Of a stretch of 64,000 nt of DNA, positions 8,581-17,800 are shown in pieces; the stretch's first letter is position 1, and the number at the start of each line of letters is the position of its first letter. Made by a program: the position numbers and the translations under genes. Location: NCBI GenBank assembly GCA_022538095.1, contig JAKYXN010000029.1, forward strand, positions 1 to 64,000, in the 5' to 3' direction. The notes under the pieces were generated by a model, which was not told the DNA's origin, did not search any database, and saw only the letters and a program-made list of their open reading frames with translations. The stretch is from Puniceicoccaceae bacterium K14. GTDB taxonomy: Bacteria > Verrucomicrobiota > Verrucomicrobiia > Opitutales > Opitutaceae.

Positions 8581-9438
8581 TCAGCACGAGATGGTGCAAT
8601 TTAAAGCGTCTTCACGTTCCGCTTCTTCGCTCGATCGAACAAACCCCCACTGAGACACATCGAATTTGTACTCATCTTCAAACTTAAACATATCCTCTCT
8701 CAAGGCCCTAAAGATGATTCCTTTCTCATCCTGAGTAAGTTCATACTTTCTAGTATTTGAAAACCTACGGACAAAGCCTTGAGCAATTTTTTTTGCTGGA
8801 GATGGAATAATGCCTAGTTCTTGTATTCGTATTTCTGCTTCGGTTAGCGATGGTGTTTTGTTCTCCGTCTTGAAGTGATCAGGAAACACAGGTTCTCTTA
8901 ATCCAAGAAATTTATATGCTTTTCTTAATACGATCCTTGGATCCTTCTTCAATTCATTGAAATCGAGCAACAGCAAATCCTCTCTTGGGAAGTATTGCCT
9001 AAACAATTCTAATTGCTGGCAATACTTGCTAGTCTCAATAAAATGCTGACGAGTCACTTCCTTTTTCCATTTTAGATTGGCATTATAGTGAGAAACGACC
9101 CTGTCGAACGGATTCCTTACAATATAAATCAACTTAGGCCTTATTCCATACTCATGTATTCTTTTGGGGACATCCAACGCATTCGAACTGGGATACTTGG
9201 TATAGCCAGTGGAGCCCTCCATTGCATACTTATGAGCAGAAGGATCAAAATCAAACAAGTCCTCATATTTTCCAGGCTTTGGAATATCTGCATTAAAACC
9301 CGAAAAATACTCAGGTTCTTTTGTCTTCGCTCCGCATATCTCTGGATGAGATTCAAGATAGTGATACAAAGAAGTAGTACCACATTTCATCGCGCCAATT
9401 ATCATTAAATGAGCTCTACTTGGGATTTTATTTCTCAT
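8581..9438 (-). CDS. Sulfotransferase, copy 2 of a near-tandem pair
   Basis: This 285-residue PAPS-dependent sulfotransferase carries MIIGAMKCGTTSLYHYLESHP (about residues 12-32), KTKEPEYFS, and YIVRNPFDRVVSHY (about 103-116). It aligns nearly end to end with the product of 6835-7710, sharing long runs such as HKYAMEGSTGYTKYP and KYCQQLELF. It ends in a different tail, with a Cys as the last residue. It follows the alginate-lyase-like gene by 69 bases and is followed by the SGNH hydrolase after 38 bases, so the three probably share a transcript. The acceptor is unknown. Confidence 0.85.
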   Translation of the reverse strand: MRNKIPSRAHLMIIGAMKCGTTSLYHYLESHPEICGAKTKEPEYFSGFNADIPKPGKYEDLFDFDPSAHKYAMEGSTGYTKYPSSNALDVPKRIHEYGIRPKLIYIVRNPFDRVVSHYNANLKWKKEVTRQHFIETSKYCQQLELFRQYFPREDLLLLDFNELKKDPRIVLRKAYKFLGLREPVFPDHFKTENKTPSLTEAEIRIQELGIIPSPAKKIAQGFVRRFSNTRKYELTQDEKGIIFRALREDMFKFEDEYKFDVSQWGFVRSSEEAEREDALNCTISC

Positions 9439-9507
9439 ACGTTTTCTATCTAAAGTAAGATTAGGAATTAAAATATTGGTTTTATGCTCTAATAGCAGAA
9501 ATCACAT

Positions 9508-11478
9508 CTACGATGTTAAGGAGACCTCATCAAAAGCGGAACATGTAGTTATCCCTTCAACACCAGAACAAGCGAACAATCCGATTAAATTGAATTCATT
9601 TCTTTTAGCAGATACAGACGCCGTTAATTGCCAATCATTGCCATCTCCTGAAAAGAAAGTAGATACTGAAGATTCACTCTTTATAATTCGTATCCAAAAA
9701 CATTGATTTTGTCGGTAACCTGGAAGAGCTAGTTTACTAAGATTTGATTCATCCAATAAGGTTGGATCCCCCATTCCTGAAGATCTCGATATCGTAGCAA
9801 GCATCAATTGAGGAGATAAATGGCATGCAACAACTCTAGAATCACACTCTAAGCTATCGCGAATCATCAAGCCAACTTTTGTTTTTTGAGAACTTACGGG
9901 AAAAACGATACGAGCTGTGAGCATGGAATTACCCTCAATCGCATCATAGACATAAAAAAGCTGATCCCTGTTTCCTGCACCCTTTCCGATCCCCAAACCT
10001 GACGCTTCAAAAAGGAATTTACTACCATCAAAATTCACAGAGCCCTTTATGCAAGGATTCCCAATATCGCTGCTTCTCCACGTTTGTGGTATCCCTGCGC
10101 AAAGACTTGCGACAGCCGAACGTTGGATTTCCACACCTTCTTCTACAAAAGAAACAACATAATGATAAATCCTTCCTTCTCTGATAGCACTGTCGACATA
10201 CCTTTCTTCAGATAAGCCACTCACAATTTTGATAAAAGGCCCATGCACATCATCGCTCCTGGCCACATGATAAAATCCACGACTACGTCTAGCTGATAGA
10301 TCAGCTACGCCAATCCAAGATAAACGAATACTTTTTTCTAAGTTTTCTGCCAAAAGAACTATTCTCGATTTAGAGATATTCGAGTCCTTCCCGCTTTGCT
10401 CTGAAAATCCCTGGAAAAGCAAACTGCCAAAGCCTGGATGATCAGTGTGCTGAGCCGAGCTTTCAGTCACGCTTCGATTTATAACTTTTGAAACTGCATC
10501 GACACATTTCCCCACGCGTACTCCGTAATGATTTTCAATCATCTCGAATACAGGCCGAAACTCCCCTCTACGTTCCTCTGAAATAACTGACAAGTTGTTG
10601 ACATAACCTCCAGAGCCATACTTGCCTGAACGGTCGAGGTACGGCGTATAGGGTACACTAAACCCTAAGTTATATTTCGCGTTATATTCAAAGCCCTTGA
10701 ATAGCAAATCACCGCTTACTCCATACAAATCTAAACCCTGATTCCAACCGATCTCGCATAGTTCAGCCAAACACCCGAGACCGAATTGGCAATGAGCTTG
10801 ATCGCGACTGCTCTCTTGGCATTGCCCGCTCTCATTGACAATATAATGTCTTAAGCTTCCGTTTCCAGGCCCAGAAAAATAAAATTGCACAGCACGTTCA
10901 AATATTTTCCTACTATTTGTATACACTCCGATAGCAGCCATGCACTTCATAATAGCCGCATCCCAATTTCCATTTGCGAAAGAAGCAAAATCCTTTATAA
11001 TTGGATACCAGAACTCTAAAAACCAATCGTCCGATTGCTTAATGCGCTCCGAAGACCAACCACTCTCCGTATAACGTAATATTTCAGCAGCATTGCATAA
11101 CTTAAATCCATCCAACGCAGCTAAGAGCAAAGTATCATGCCCTTCTAAAGATTCTAATTCATCCATCCATACATTTAGTATTGATTGGGCAAGACGTGCA
11201 TGGGCAATATCGCCTGTAAAATACCACATCAACGCGTTCTGATAAGCTCCATTTGCATCGTCATGAAGCTCATACAAATTTATGTCAGGACGACGAGACA
11301 CTCTACGATAGGGGCCTCGAACTTTATACGACGACTGCGAACAAGGATGCGAAGCAAGTGCTGAATAAGCAGGATACGCTTTCCCATCATGAGCCTTAAT
11401 CTCATCTCTTATCCCATCAAGGTTCGACTGCGAATGCAATATGCCAGGATGGATAAACCTAGCAGCAACCTCAGCCAT
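9508..11478 (-). CDS. Alginate-lyase-like protein with C-terminal beta-sandwich
   Basis: This protein has 656 residues. The N-terminal 340 resemble the helical barrel of alginate lyase/heparinase-type polysaccharide lyases: FANGNWDAAIMKCMAAIGV (about 167-185) followed by ESGQCQESSRDQAHCQFGLG (about 215-234) is the family's substrate-cleft pattern with N, R, H and Y candidates. A linker with fibronectin-like repeats follows (VARSDDVHGPFIK to EERYVDSAI). The last 170 residues look like the DUF1349/concanavalin-like sandwich (VGLMIRDSL, FWIRIIKSESSVSTFFSGDG). There is no signal peptide, which is unusual for a polysaccharide lyase and suggests a cytosolic role on a product glycan. The ATG is one base after the stop of the glycosyltransferase gene, so the two are tightly coupled. 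Confidence 0.65.
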   Translation of the reverse strand: MAEVAARFIHPGILHSQSNLDGIRDEIKAHDGKAYPAYSALASHPCSQSSYKVRGPYRRVSRRPDINLYELHDDANGAYQNALMWYFTGDIAHARLAQSILNVWMDELESLEGHDTLLLAALDGFKLCNAAEILRYTESGWSSERIKQSDDWFLEFWYPIIKDFASFANGNWDAAIMKCMAAIGVYTNSRKIFERAVQFYFSGPGNGSLRHYIVNESGQCQESSRDQAHCQFGLGCLAELCEIGWNQGLDLYGVSGDLLFKGFEYNAKYNLGFSVPYTPYLDRSGKYGSGGYVNNLSVISEERRGEFRPVFEMIENHYGVRVGKCVDAVSKVINRSVTESSAQHTDHPGFGSLLFQGFSEQSGKDSNISKSRIVLLAENLEKSIRLSWIGVADLSARRSRGFYHVARSDDVHGPFIKIVSGLSEERYVDSAIREGRIYHYVVSFVEEGVEIQRSAVASLCAGIPQTWRSSDIGNPCIKGSVNFDGSKFLFEASGLGIGKGAGNRDQLFYVYDAIEGNSMLTARIVFPVSSQKTKVGLMIRDSLECDSRVVACHLSPQLMLATISRSSGMGDPTLLDESNLSKLALPGYRQNQCFWIRIIKSESSVSTFFSGDGNDWQLTASVSAKRNEFNLIGLFACSGVEGITTCSAFDEVSLTS

Positions 11479-11479
11479 G

Positions 11480-13492
11480 TTAGTAAGACACGGACAACTC
11501 GTTTATGCCACGATAAAGGTCTTCCATAGGCATTGTCCCCTTTTCCACTTTAGCACGGCAGAGAAACGAAAGAGCAGCAAGAAATTTATCCTCTTTAACA
11601 CTCTCAGAAACTTGGAAATATTCAGCCTTCAGGATCGAACTCGGATCTTTGTAGTACCCAACCCAAGGAGCTGGAAAGAGAACGCTAAGCTGATGCAGCC
11701 CATAATCCATTATTCTAAGGCGTGGTTCTTCTTCACTAAGAATCTCCATAGCATGGCGGCAAATTTCGTTTCTTACAGGAACATGCAATGGTCTAGCAGA
11801 TACAGACTCCTCAATAATTTCAGGCTCCGTACTAAAATCCGAATAAGGTATGTAATGAGCCATATTCATGCAACCAGTAGAATGCCTGATAACATAATTC
11901 ATAATAATATCTTCCCCATTACCGCAATCATAACTTCGTATATGGTCAAATTCCGGCAAAAACCTAAAGTAGTCAGTAATATACTGCTTCTTCATAATCA
12001 GGCACCGGGTTAAGACGATATCCACATCTCCATAAGCATCTTTAAGACTGTACTCGTTAGAAATATTCCTTCCGATGAAGCCATGGCTTAATTCTGGTCG
12101 CTTGCAATATTCAGCAAAAAGCACCTCAAGGCTTTTCTCAGGAACGATAAGGTCATCGTCATGAATGAGTATATTTTCCTCATCAGCGAGAGCCGCAGCG
12201 GCCCAACGAGAATCGAGACCAGCGTCATGCTTGCAATTCACAACTTTGACACGAGAATCACCTTCGAAGTCAATATCTGATTCCAAATTATTGTTCCATA
12301 CAACCGCATCGCTTATTAAACCGTATTTTAAATACGTATTCACAATTTCTTTAACAATAAACGGTCTCTTCCAATTCATAATAACCAAGGTCATACGCTG
12401 TCCTTTGAGAGAATCCGAATTAACTGATTTTGCCTGTAATAGAAACCTTTGCTTACGTTCACGCTCCTTCGTCAAAGACACTTCCGATTCGCGTGTCTTT
12501 TTATCAAAATCGTTTTCTTCAAATTCCTTATTTCTTTCCGGATCTCCATCTTCGTTACGAAGCCAGAAATAATGGGATACAGCCTCTTTAAGCCCTTTTT
12601 TTTCATTCGACCATGAAAAACAATCCCCCTTCTCAGCCCAAACATCCCGTTCTGGATTGTAGTCATGTTCAGCAAAAAGCCTCAAGCGGTCTTCTGTTCT
12701 ACGGTGGCGCGATTCGCCATGCCACAAATGAAAAATAGCTCCGGGCGAATAGGAAACAGTCCCTTGAACTCGTTCCTTCATAGAATCGATCCAAGACCGT
12801 TGATGTTCCACTAACTCTGCCGGTAGGATATGAGTAAATTTATGGGTATCACGGCCGAAGAATCCACACGCTAAAACCGTATCCGCTCCCCCAACAATCA
12901 TTTTATCATAAAAGCCTATATCATCGAATATGGAACGCCTCGCAGCCCAGGCAAAACCAGAATGGCCAATCAGCAAATAGTCATTAAGAAGATCACGATG
13001 AGCGTAAGAATATCCAACACCATGCCTTTTCTCATACAAAGGATCATTTGCGCTTTCGACATCAACAGTTACTTCACCAGGACGCAGTCTCAACGAGAGT
13101 TCAAAAGGTTGCACAACTGGGTATTCAGTAAGACGATCGACTGTATCCCCTATCCAATTCGAGTTCTGGAAAAGGATATCGCAATCTAACCAAGCAAATG
13201 CATTACAATCACTTGGTAAATGATCCAAGCCAATATTCAACAAGCGCTCCTTTTGCCACATAACGTTCTCTTCGCTCGCACGAATTTGAACTAACTTATC
13301 AGCATCCTTCTCCTCGAGTTCGAAATCCTGATCTCCAAATGCTAGTTCAACCGTCAGTAGCTTCAGCCCTTGCTGCTTAGAAGCCTTTCGAAATGTCTGA
13401 TAATGGGAGCCACGGTTCTCATACCCTTGAGGGTTAAAAAACACTGTAAGCCCCCAAAACGTTTCAGGGGTAATCATTGATTTATCATTCAT
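11480..13492 (-). CDS. Two-domain glycosyltransferase with exostosin (GT64)-like C-terminus
   Basis: This protein has 670 residues and two catalytic-looking halves. Residues about 10-300 have a GT-A-like layout with an AWLDCDILFQNSNW DxD motif (about 103-116) and a later HLWHGE. Residues about 355-600 begin TLVIMNWKRPFIVKEIV, then NCKHDAGLDSRWAAAALADEENILIHDDDLIVP, and later CGNGEDIIMNYVIRH. This order, and the D.RW, HDDD and NGEDI.MNY signatures, are those of the exostosin-like GT64 family, which in animals adds alpha-linked N-acetylhexosamine in heparan sulfate. The sugar used here is not predictable. It is followed after one base by the lyase-like gene. An inverted repeat lies 31 bases upstream of its start. 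Confidence 0.72.
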   Translation of the reverse strand: MNDKSMITPETFWGLTVFFNPQGYENRGSHYQTFRKASKQQGLKLLTVELAFGDQDFELEEKDADKLVQIRASEENVMWQKERLLNIGLDHLPSDCNAFAWLDCDILFQNSNWIGDTVDRLTEYPVVQPFELSLRLRPGEVTVDVESANDPLYEKRHGVGYSYAHRDLLNDYLLIGHSGFAWAARRSIFDDIGFYDKMIVGGADTVLACGFFGRDTHKFTHILPAELVEHQRSWIDSMKERVQGTVSYSPGAIFHLWHGESRHRRTEDRLRLFAEHDYNPERDVWAEKGDCFSWSNEKKGLKEAVSHYFWLRNEDGDPERNKEFEENDFDKKTRESEVSLTKERERKQRFLLQAKSVNSDSLKGQRMTLVIMNWKRPFIVKEIVNTYLKYGLISDAVVWNNNLESDIDFEGDSRVKVVNCKHDAGLDSRWAAAALADEENILIHDDDLIVPEKSLEVLFAEYCKRPELSHGFIGRNISNEYSLKDAYGDVDIVLTRCLIMKKQYITDYFRFLPEFDHIRSYDCGNGEDIIMNYVIRHSTGCMNMAHYIPYSDFSTEPEIIEESVSARPLHVPVRNEICRHAMEILSEEEPRLRIMDYGLHQLSVLFPAPWVGYYKDPSSILKAEYFQVSESVKEDKFLAALSFLCRAKVEKGTMPMEDLYRGINELSVSY

Positions 13493-13522
13493 TAGTAGTT
13501 GTTATTAATTGTTTGTCTATAT

Positions 13523-13538
13523 GGAGAAGACCTTCTCC
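13523..13538. promoter_or_regulatory. 16-bp perfect palindromic hairpin upstream of the glycosyltransferase
   Basis: GGAGAAG (13523-13529) and CTTCTCC (13532-13538) form a perfect 7-bp stem with a 2-base spacer, 31 bases before the ATG of the glycosyltransferase. A 2-base loop is tight for RNA, so a dimeric protein operator is more likely than a transcript hairpin. No -10/-35 pair is clear. Confidence 0.35.
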
Positions 13539-13573
13539 TGCATTGGGATAGCTAAACCGTGGGCCACCCAAAA

Positions 13574-13615
13574 AGATCTAAGATAATTGATCGATCCTAT
13601 TATGTATTTAGATCT
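13574..13615. promoter_or_regulatory. Spaced 8-bp inverted repeat in the same intergenic gap
   Basis: AGATCTAA (13574-13581) and TTAGATCT (13608-13615) are perfect inverted repeats with a 26-base AT-rich spacer that itself contains GATCGATC. They lie just beyond the stop of the papain-like gene. Together with the palindrome at 13523 they mark this 133-base gap as a likely control or transcript-boundary region, but there is no T tract. Confidence 0.3.
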
Positions 13616-13625
13616 CAACCATAAT

Positions 13626-14744
13626 TCAAAAGGCTTTAAGCCAATGAGTCATAATTCGACGTTCTTTGTCCTCAATTTCATCAAGCAGCTTAATCAACAA
13701 ACCGAAGTTTGATCTACCTTGATCCCCAACAACAGCGAACGACATTTGCTGTAATCGACGAGCAAGGTCCAAGACGTTTTTGTATTCATTAGCTAGCGCT
13801 CTACACTGAGAATTAACTGCGATACGGTCAAAGACACGATAAATAACCCATTTATGCTCCATCAAAGTGCGCGTAGCTCTTAGATCGATAAGACCGCGTT
13901 CATTCCCGAATGCTCTAAAACACTTACGAAAAGATGAATACACCCCGATCCCAAAAGTCCCACGCGAATCCGTCAAAGGATTTCCGCTAGTAAACTTTGA
14001 CGCCTTTGAAAACCAACTACTCCCTCGATCTGCATGTAAATACGATAGCAATTGTGCCGAAACACAATCCGTATCCATATGCTTAGGTCTATCTGATTCG
14101 AGAGAAATTTCCTCGATAACAGAAGGGAGCTCTTTCAAGCGATACTTCCCGATTTTTAAGCTTTCAACGAGTAGTCCAATTGGCAAATCGACAATTTCCA
14201 AAACACGATCCGTTGTATAGCTCACTTGCTTAAAAGTCCGAATCTTGTGATCATATCCGACTAGCAATACTTCATGACGTCGATGCTTTTTCCTAAAAGA
14301 AGATGTCTTCGGAATGAAAAAGTCATTTACTTGAGCATGGATATATATCCCATTTTCAATTTTCTCAATAAGCTCACTTATGAATTCGTTGGGAGAAATC
14401 GCGTTCATTTCCTCAGCAGTCCAAGGTTTATTCGAATAGTATCCAAGTTTCGAATAATCCTCAATACTCAACCCAGGAAAAAATCTAAAATGAGAAGCTT
14501 GATTTTTTCCCGATCGCGATAGCTTTGCATCCGGAAAAAAAAGATTGATGTGATAAGTCAACGCAGGACCATCAAGAAAATGCTCAGCAGTAATAATTCC
14601 AGTAGGATAGGCATTGAAAAGGTAACTTTTCAATGGAGCGTCTCGATTAAAAGGAAGCATATAACTCCTACTTGCCAAAGACCACTTTGAACTACAAAAG
14701 CCAGCCTTGAAGAGATTATAATACCCACGGATCAGTAAATTCAT
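13626..14744 (-). CDS. Papain/C39-like fold protein next to the terminal NRPS gene
   Basis: This 372-residue protein contains GIYIHAQVNDFFIPKTS followed by RRHEVLLVGYDHKIRTFKQVSY at about residues 130-170. This matches a pattern I know from uncharacterised proteins in Gram-positive NRPS clusters and, more loosely, from BtrH-type proteins and C39 peptidases (catalytic His in H-x-V-L-L-x-G-Y-D). BtrH itself is an acyltransferase that moves an acyl group from a carrier protein to an amine in butirosin biosynthesis. No N-terminal Cys-helix nucleophile is obvious: Cys17 (FCSSKW) is the closest candidate. It directly follows the last NRPS gene (60 bases), which has no thioesterase, so chain release or transfer is an attractive but unproven role. 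A paralogue is at 3501-4811. Confidence 0.5.
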   Translation of the reverse strand: MNLLIRGYYNLFKAGFCSSKWSLASRSYMLPFNRDAPLKSYLFNAYPTGIITAEHFLDGPALTYHINLFFPDAKLSRSGKNQASHFRFFPGLSIEDYSKLGYYSNKPWTAEEMNAISPNEFISELIEKIENGIYIHAQVNDFFIPKTSSFRKKHRRHEVLLVGYDHKIRTFKQVSYTTDRVLEIVDLPIGLLVESLKIGKYRLKELPSVIEEISLESDRPKHMDTDCVSAQLLSYLHADRGSSWFSKASKFTSGNPLTDSRGTFGIGVYSSFRKCFRAFGNERGLIDLRATRTLMEHKWVIYRVFDRIAVNSQCRALANEYKNVLDLARRLQQMSFAVVGDQGRSNFGLLIKLLDEIEDKERRIMTHWLKAF

Positions 14745-14804
14745 AGTATAATCTTTAACGAAAAAATCAGCCTATAAAAAAGCCGCCAATCCAAAAAAAC
14801 ATTT

Positions 14805-17800
14805 TCACGATTCCTTTTTCGAAGAGCTGAAAGCTCCTACTGAAGCTAGCCTATTTTTAAGTCGCCCAACCAACCCTTTTGGTCGTTCGTTCTCTATTTT
14901 TGCCGCTAATTCCTTGATCGACAATTCCATCAAATCCAAAAATGCAAGCGTCACATGTAGGTTCTTCTCGATTTGAGCAACCGCCTTTACAACCATTAAC
15001 GAATGGCCGCCCAAGTCGAAGAAATTATCTGATGTTCCGACTTTTTCAATACCAAGCACTTCTTGCCAGACAGTACACAAAACTCTTTCGATCTCATTCT
15101 CTGGGGCTACATAACGCGTGCTCAATAACATAACATCATCTGGCGCCGGAAGAGCCTTCCGATCTACTTTCCCATTCGCATTGCGATCAAATCCTGGCAA
15201 GACAATGATATTAGCCGGAATCATGTAGCCAGGTAAAAACGTCCTCAAAGACTGCCTCAACGAAACAGTATCCAAGTCTGGCTCGCCAATGACATAGCCA
15301 ATCAAAGCCTTCTCTCCGCTTACCGAATACATAGACGCCACCGCATCGACTACTCCAGGCTGTTGTAGAAGAGCCGACTCGATTTCTCCAAGCTCTAAGC
15401 GCTGGCCTCTAATCTTTACCTGCCCATCCAGACGCCCTAGGAATTCCAAGCTTCCATCGGCAAGACGCCTCCCAATATCCCCAGTGCGGTATAGCAAATC
15501 CTTGGAATCATTCGAGAAAGGATTCTCGATAAACGACTTATTTGTCAGATCAGGACGACCATAATATCCTAGACTTCGATACGGTGTACGCATGACGATT
15601 TCCCCCTTAGCGCCACGAGGGCATGGGTTCAAGGCCTCATCCAAAACAAACGCTTGAGTGCAACTCATAGCCTCTCCAACTGGTATCGAAGAACGTTTTG
15701 CATCACCAACACTCACTTCTCGAAACATCTTTACCATTGTCGTTTCCGAAGCTCCATACAAGTTTACAAGTTTCACGGCATCTCCATGCCTGTCACGCCA
15801 AGAAGAAACATCAGACGGATGAAGAGCCTCGCCGGACATCAGAACTCTACGAAGAGATTCATAAGGCTTTTTAGATACATCTTCCCCCAGCAAAGTTCGG
15901 AATAAGCTTGGTACACAATGAACAAGTTCAATCGCATTCGAATTCAACCAAGACGAAAGCACTTCACCCGCCAGCGGATCTGCCCCCTTCGGAACGCAAA
16001 CAGTGCCTCTACAGCAAAGAGCTGTCCAGACATCACGCAAGTAAGCATCGAACGTGAAAGACGTCAGCTGCGAAATACGCGTTCCCGGAGCAAGCCCCAT
16101 AGAATCAACCTCCCAAGATACAAAATGCTCTACAGCACTACGCCGACCCGAAATTGCTTTCGGTTCGCCAGTTGATCCAGAAGTGAAATACAAATAACAA
16201 GGAAGCTCATTATCAAGAACCAGAGGCTCAAAAGACGTCTTTTCCATTGTTGAAGCCATCGCAACATCCACGATACGCTCTGCCTCAAGAACGTTGGCCA
16301 GTCTACCATTCAAACTCGTCCGAGCGTCTTCATCCACCAATGCCCATTCAGGTCGTAATTCTTCAAGGACCCAATTCCAACGACGCTCCGCCATATTAAG
16401 ATCTAGCGGCATAAAAACCCCTCCAGATTTGAAAACAGACACCAAAGTAACAACTCGATATATGGGATCCTTAACACACGCTGCTACAATATCCCCAGAC
16501 TTTAACCCCTTTCTCAACAGGCTGCTAACCAAGCGGTCTGACAAATCATCCAACTCGCCATACGTTAAGCTCCGCTGACCGCATTCCACCGCAATCGTAC
16601 TCGGAAAGGCCTTTGCATTGTCTGCAAACCAACGACTCACACAGCCATACTCAAGCGTATGATCTTCAGCTAATGGAGCTTCCAGCAAAGCCTTCTCTTC
16701 CAAGTCGAAAAGAGGCAACTCCTTGAACTTACTTTCCGGATTCAAACCAGCAGAAATCAAGGTCTGACGCAAGGCATCAACCAAAAAACGAATCGTCGAC
16801 TCTTCGAAAAGAGCAGTTGCGTAAGTAACGCTACAACTCAAACCTTCGGAAGTTTCTCTCACTAACAAAGTCAAATCGAACTTGGACTGCACAGCGCTCG
16901 TATTCAAACGACGAACAGAACCCAATGTATCTCGAGCATCTTCTGTATCAAAATTTTGGAAGACAAGATTAACGTCAAACAAAGGATTACGCCCACCATC
17001 GCGCGGCAAATCCAATCCATCGACCAAGTCCTCAAAGGCATAATGTTGGTTTTCGAAAGCCCCCAAACAGATTTCCTTAACCTCCTGCAAGTAGTCGATA
17101 AAACGCTTTTCACCAGATGGGAAGCTCCGCAATGCCAGTGTGTTAACCAACATGCCCATTATATTTTCTAGATCTGCATGATCTCGTCCCGATGTCGGCG
17201 AACCTACAACAATATCGTCCTGGCCGGAAAATCGGGATAACGTCGCAGAGAAACCAGCAAGCAAAAGCATAAAGGAGCTGGCATCGGAACGCTTACCAAG
17301 TTCCACCAAGGCCACGCTTGCTTCGTCCCCTAAATCAAAATCGTAACTCGCTCCTTCGAACCTTCTAATAGCCGGACGTGGAAAATCCAATGGAAGCTCA
17401 AGCGAAGCTGGAGGTGTCTCGTAAATGCCTTTCCAATACAATTTCTGGGTCTCTATTAAAGTGCGACCCTCTCCTTCTTGTTGCCATATCGCATAATCTT
17501 GATAATGCAAAGGCAAGGCCTCTAACTTCGCACCCCCATAAGCACCAACGAAATCGCGAATCAAAATCTGTGAAGAAATCCCATCGGAAACGATATGGTG
17601 CATATCCGTCAAAAGCAAAATCCGACCACTAGGCGAATGAGCAATTTCGACACGCAACAATGGTCCTTCCTCAAGATCAAATGGTTGAACAAAACTCTCC
17701 AAGCGATCCTGCAACGACTTCTCAGTAGGACATTCAAACACACTAATATCTAGCGTATCATCTTCTCCCGGAAGCCAAGCCACGGAATTACCTCGCATTT

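Noticed and set aside
14805-15020. A thioesterase or reductase at the end of the 4725-residue NRPS
   Set aside because: Only about 70 residues follow the last GGHSL carrier motif; they contain no GxSxG or Rossmann pattern and end in a basic tail.
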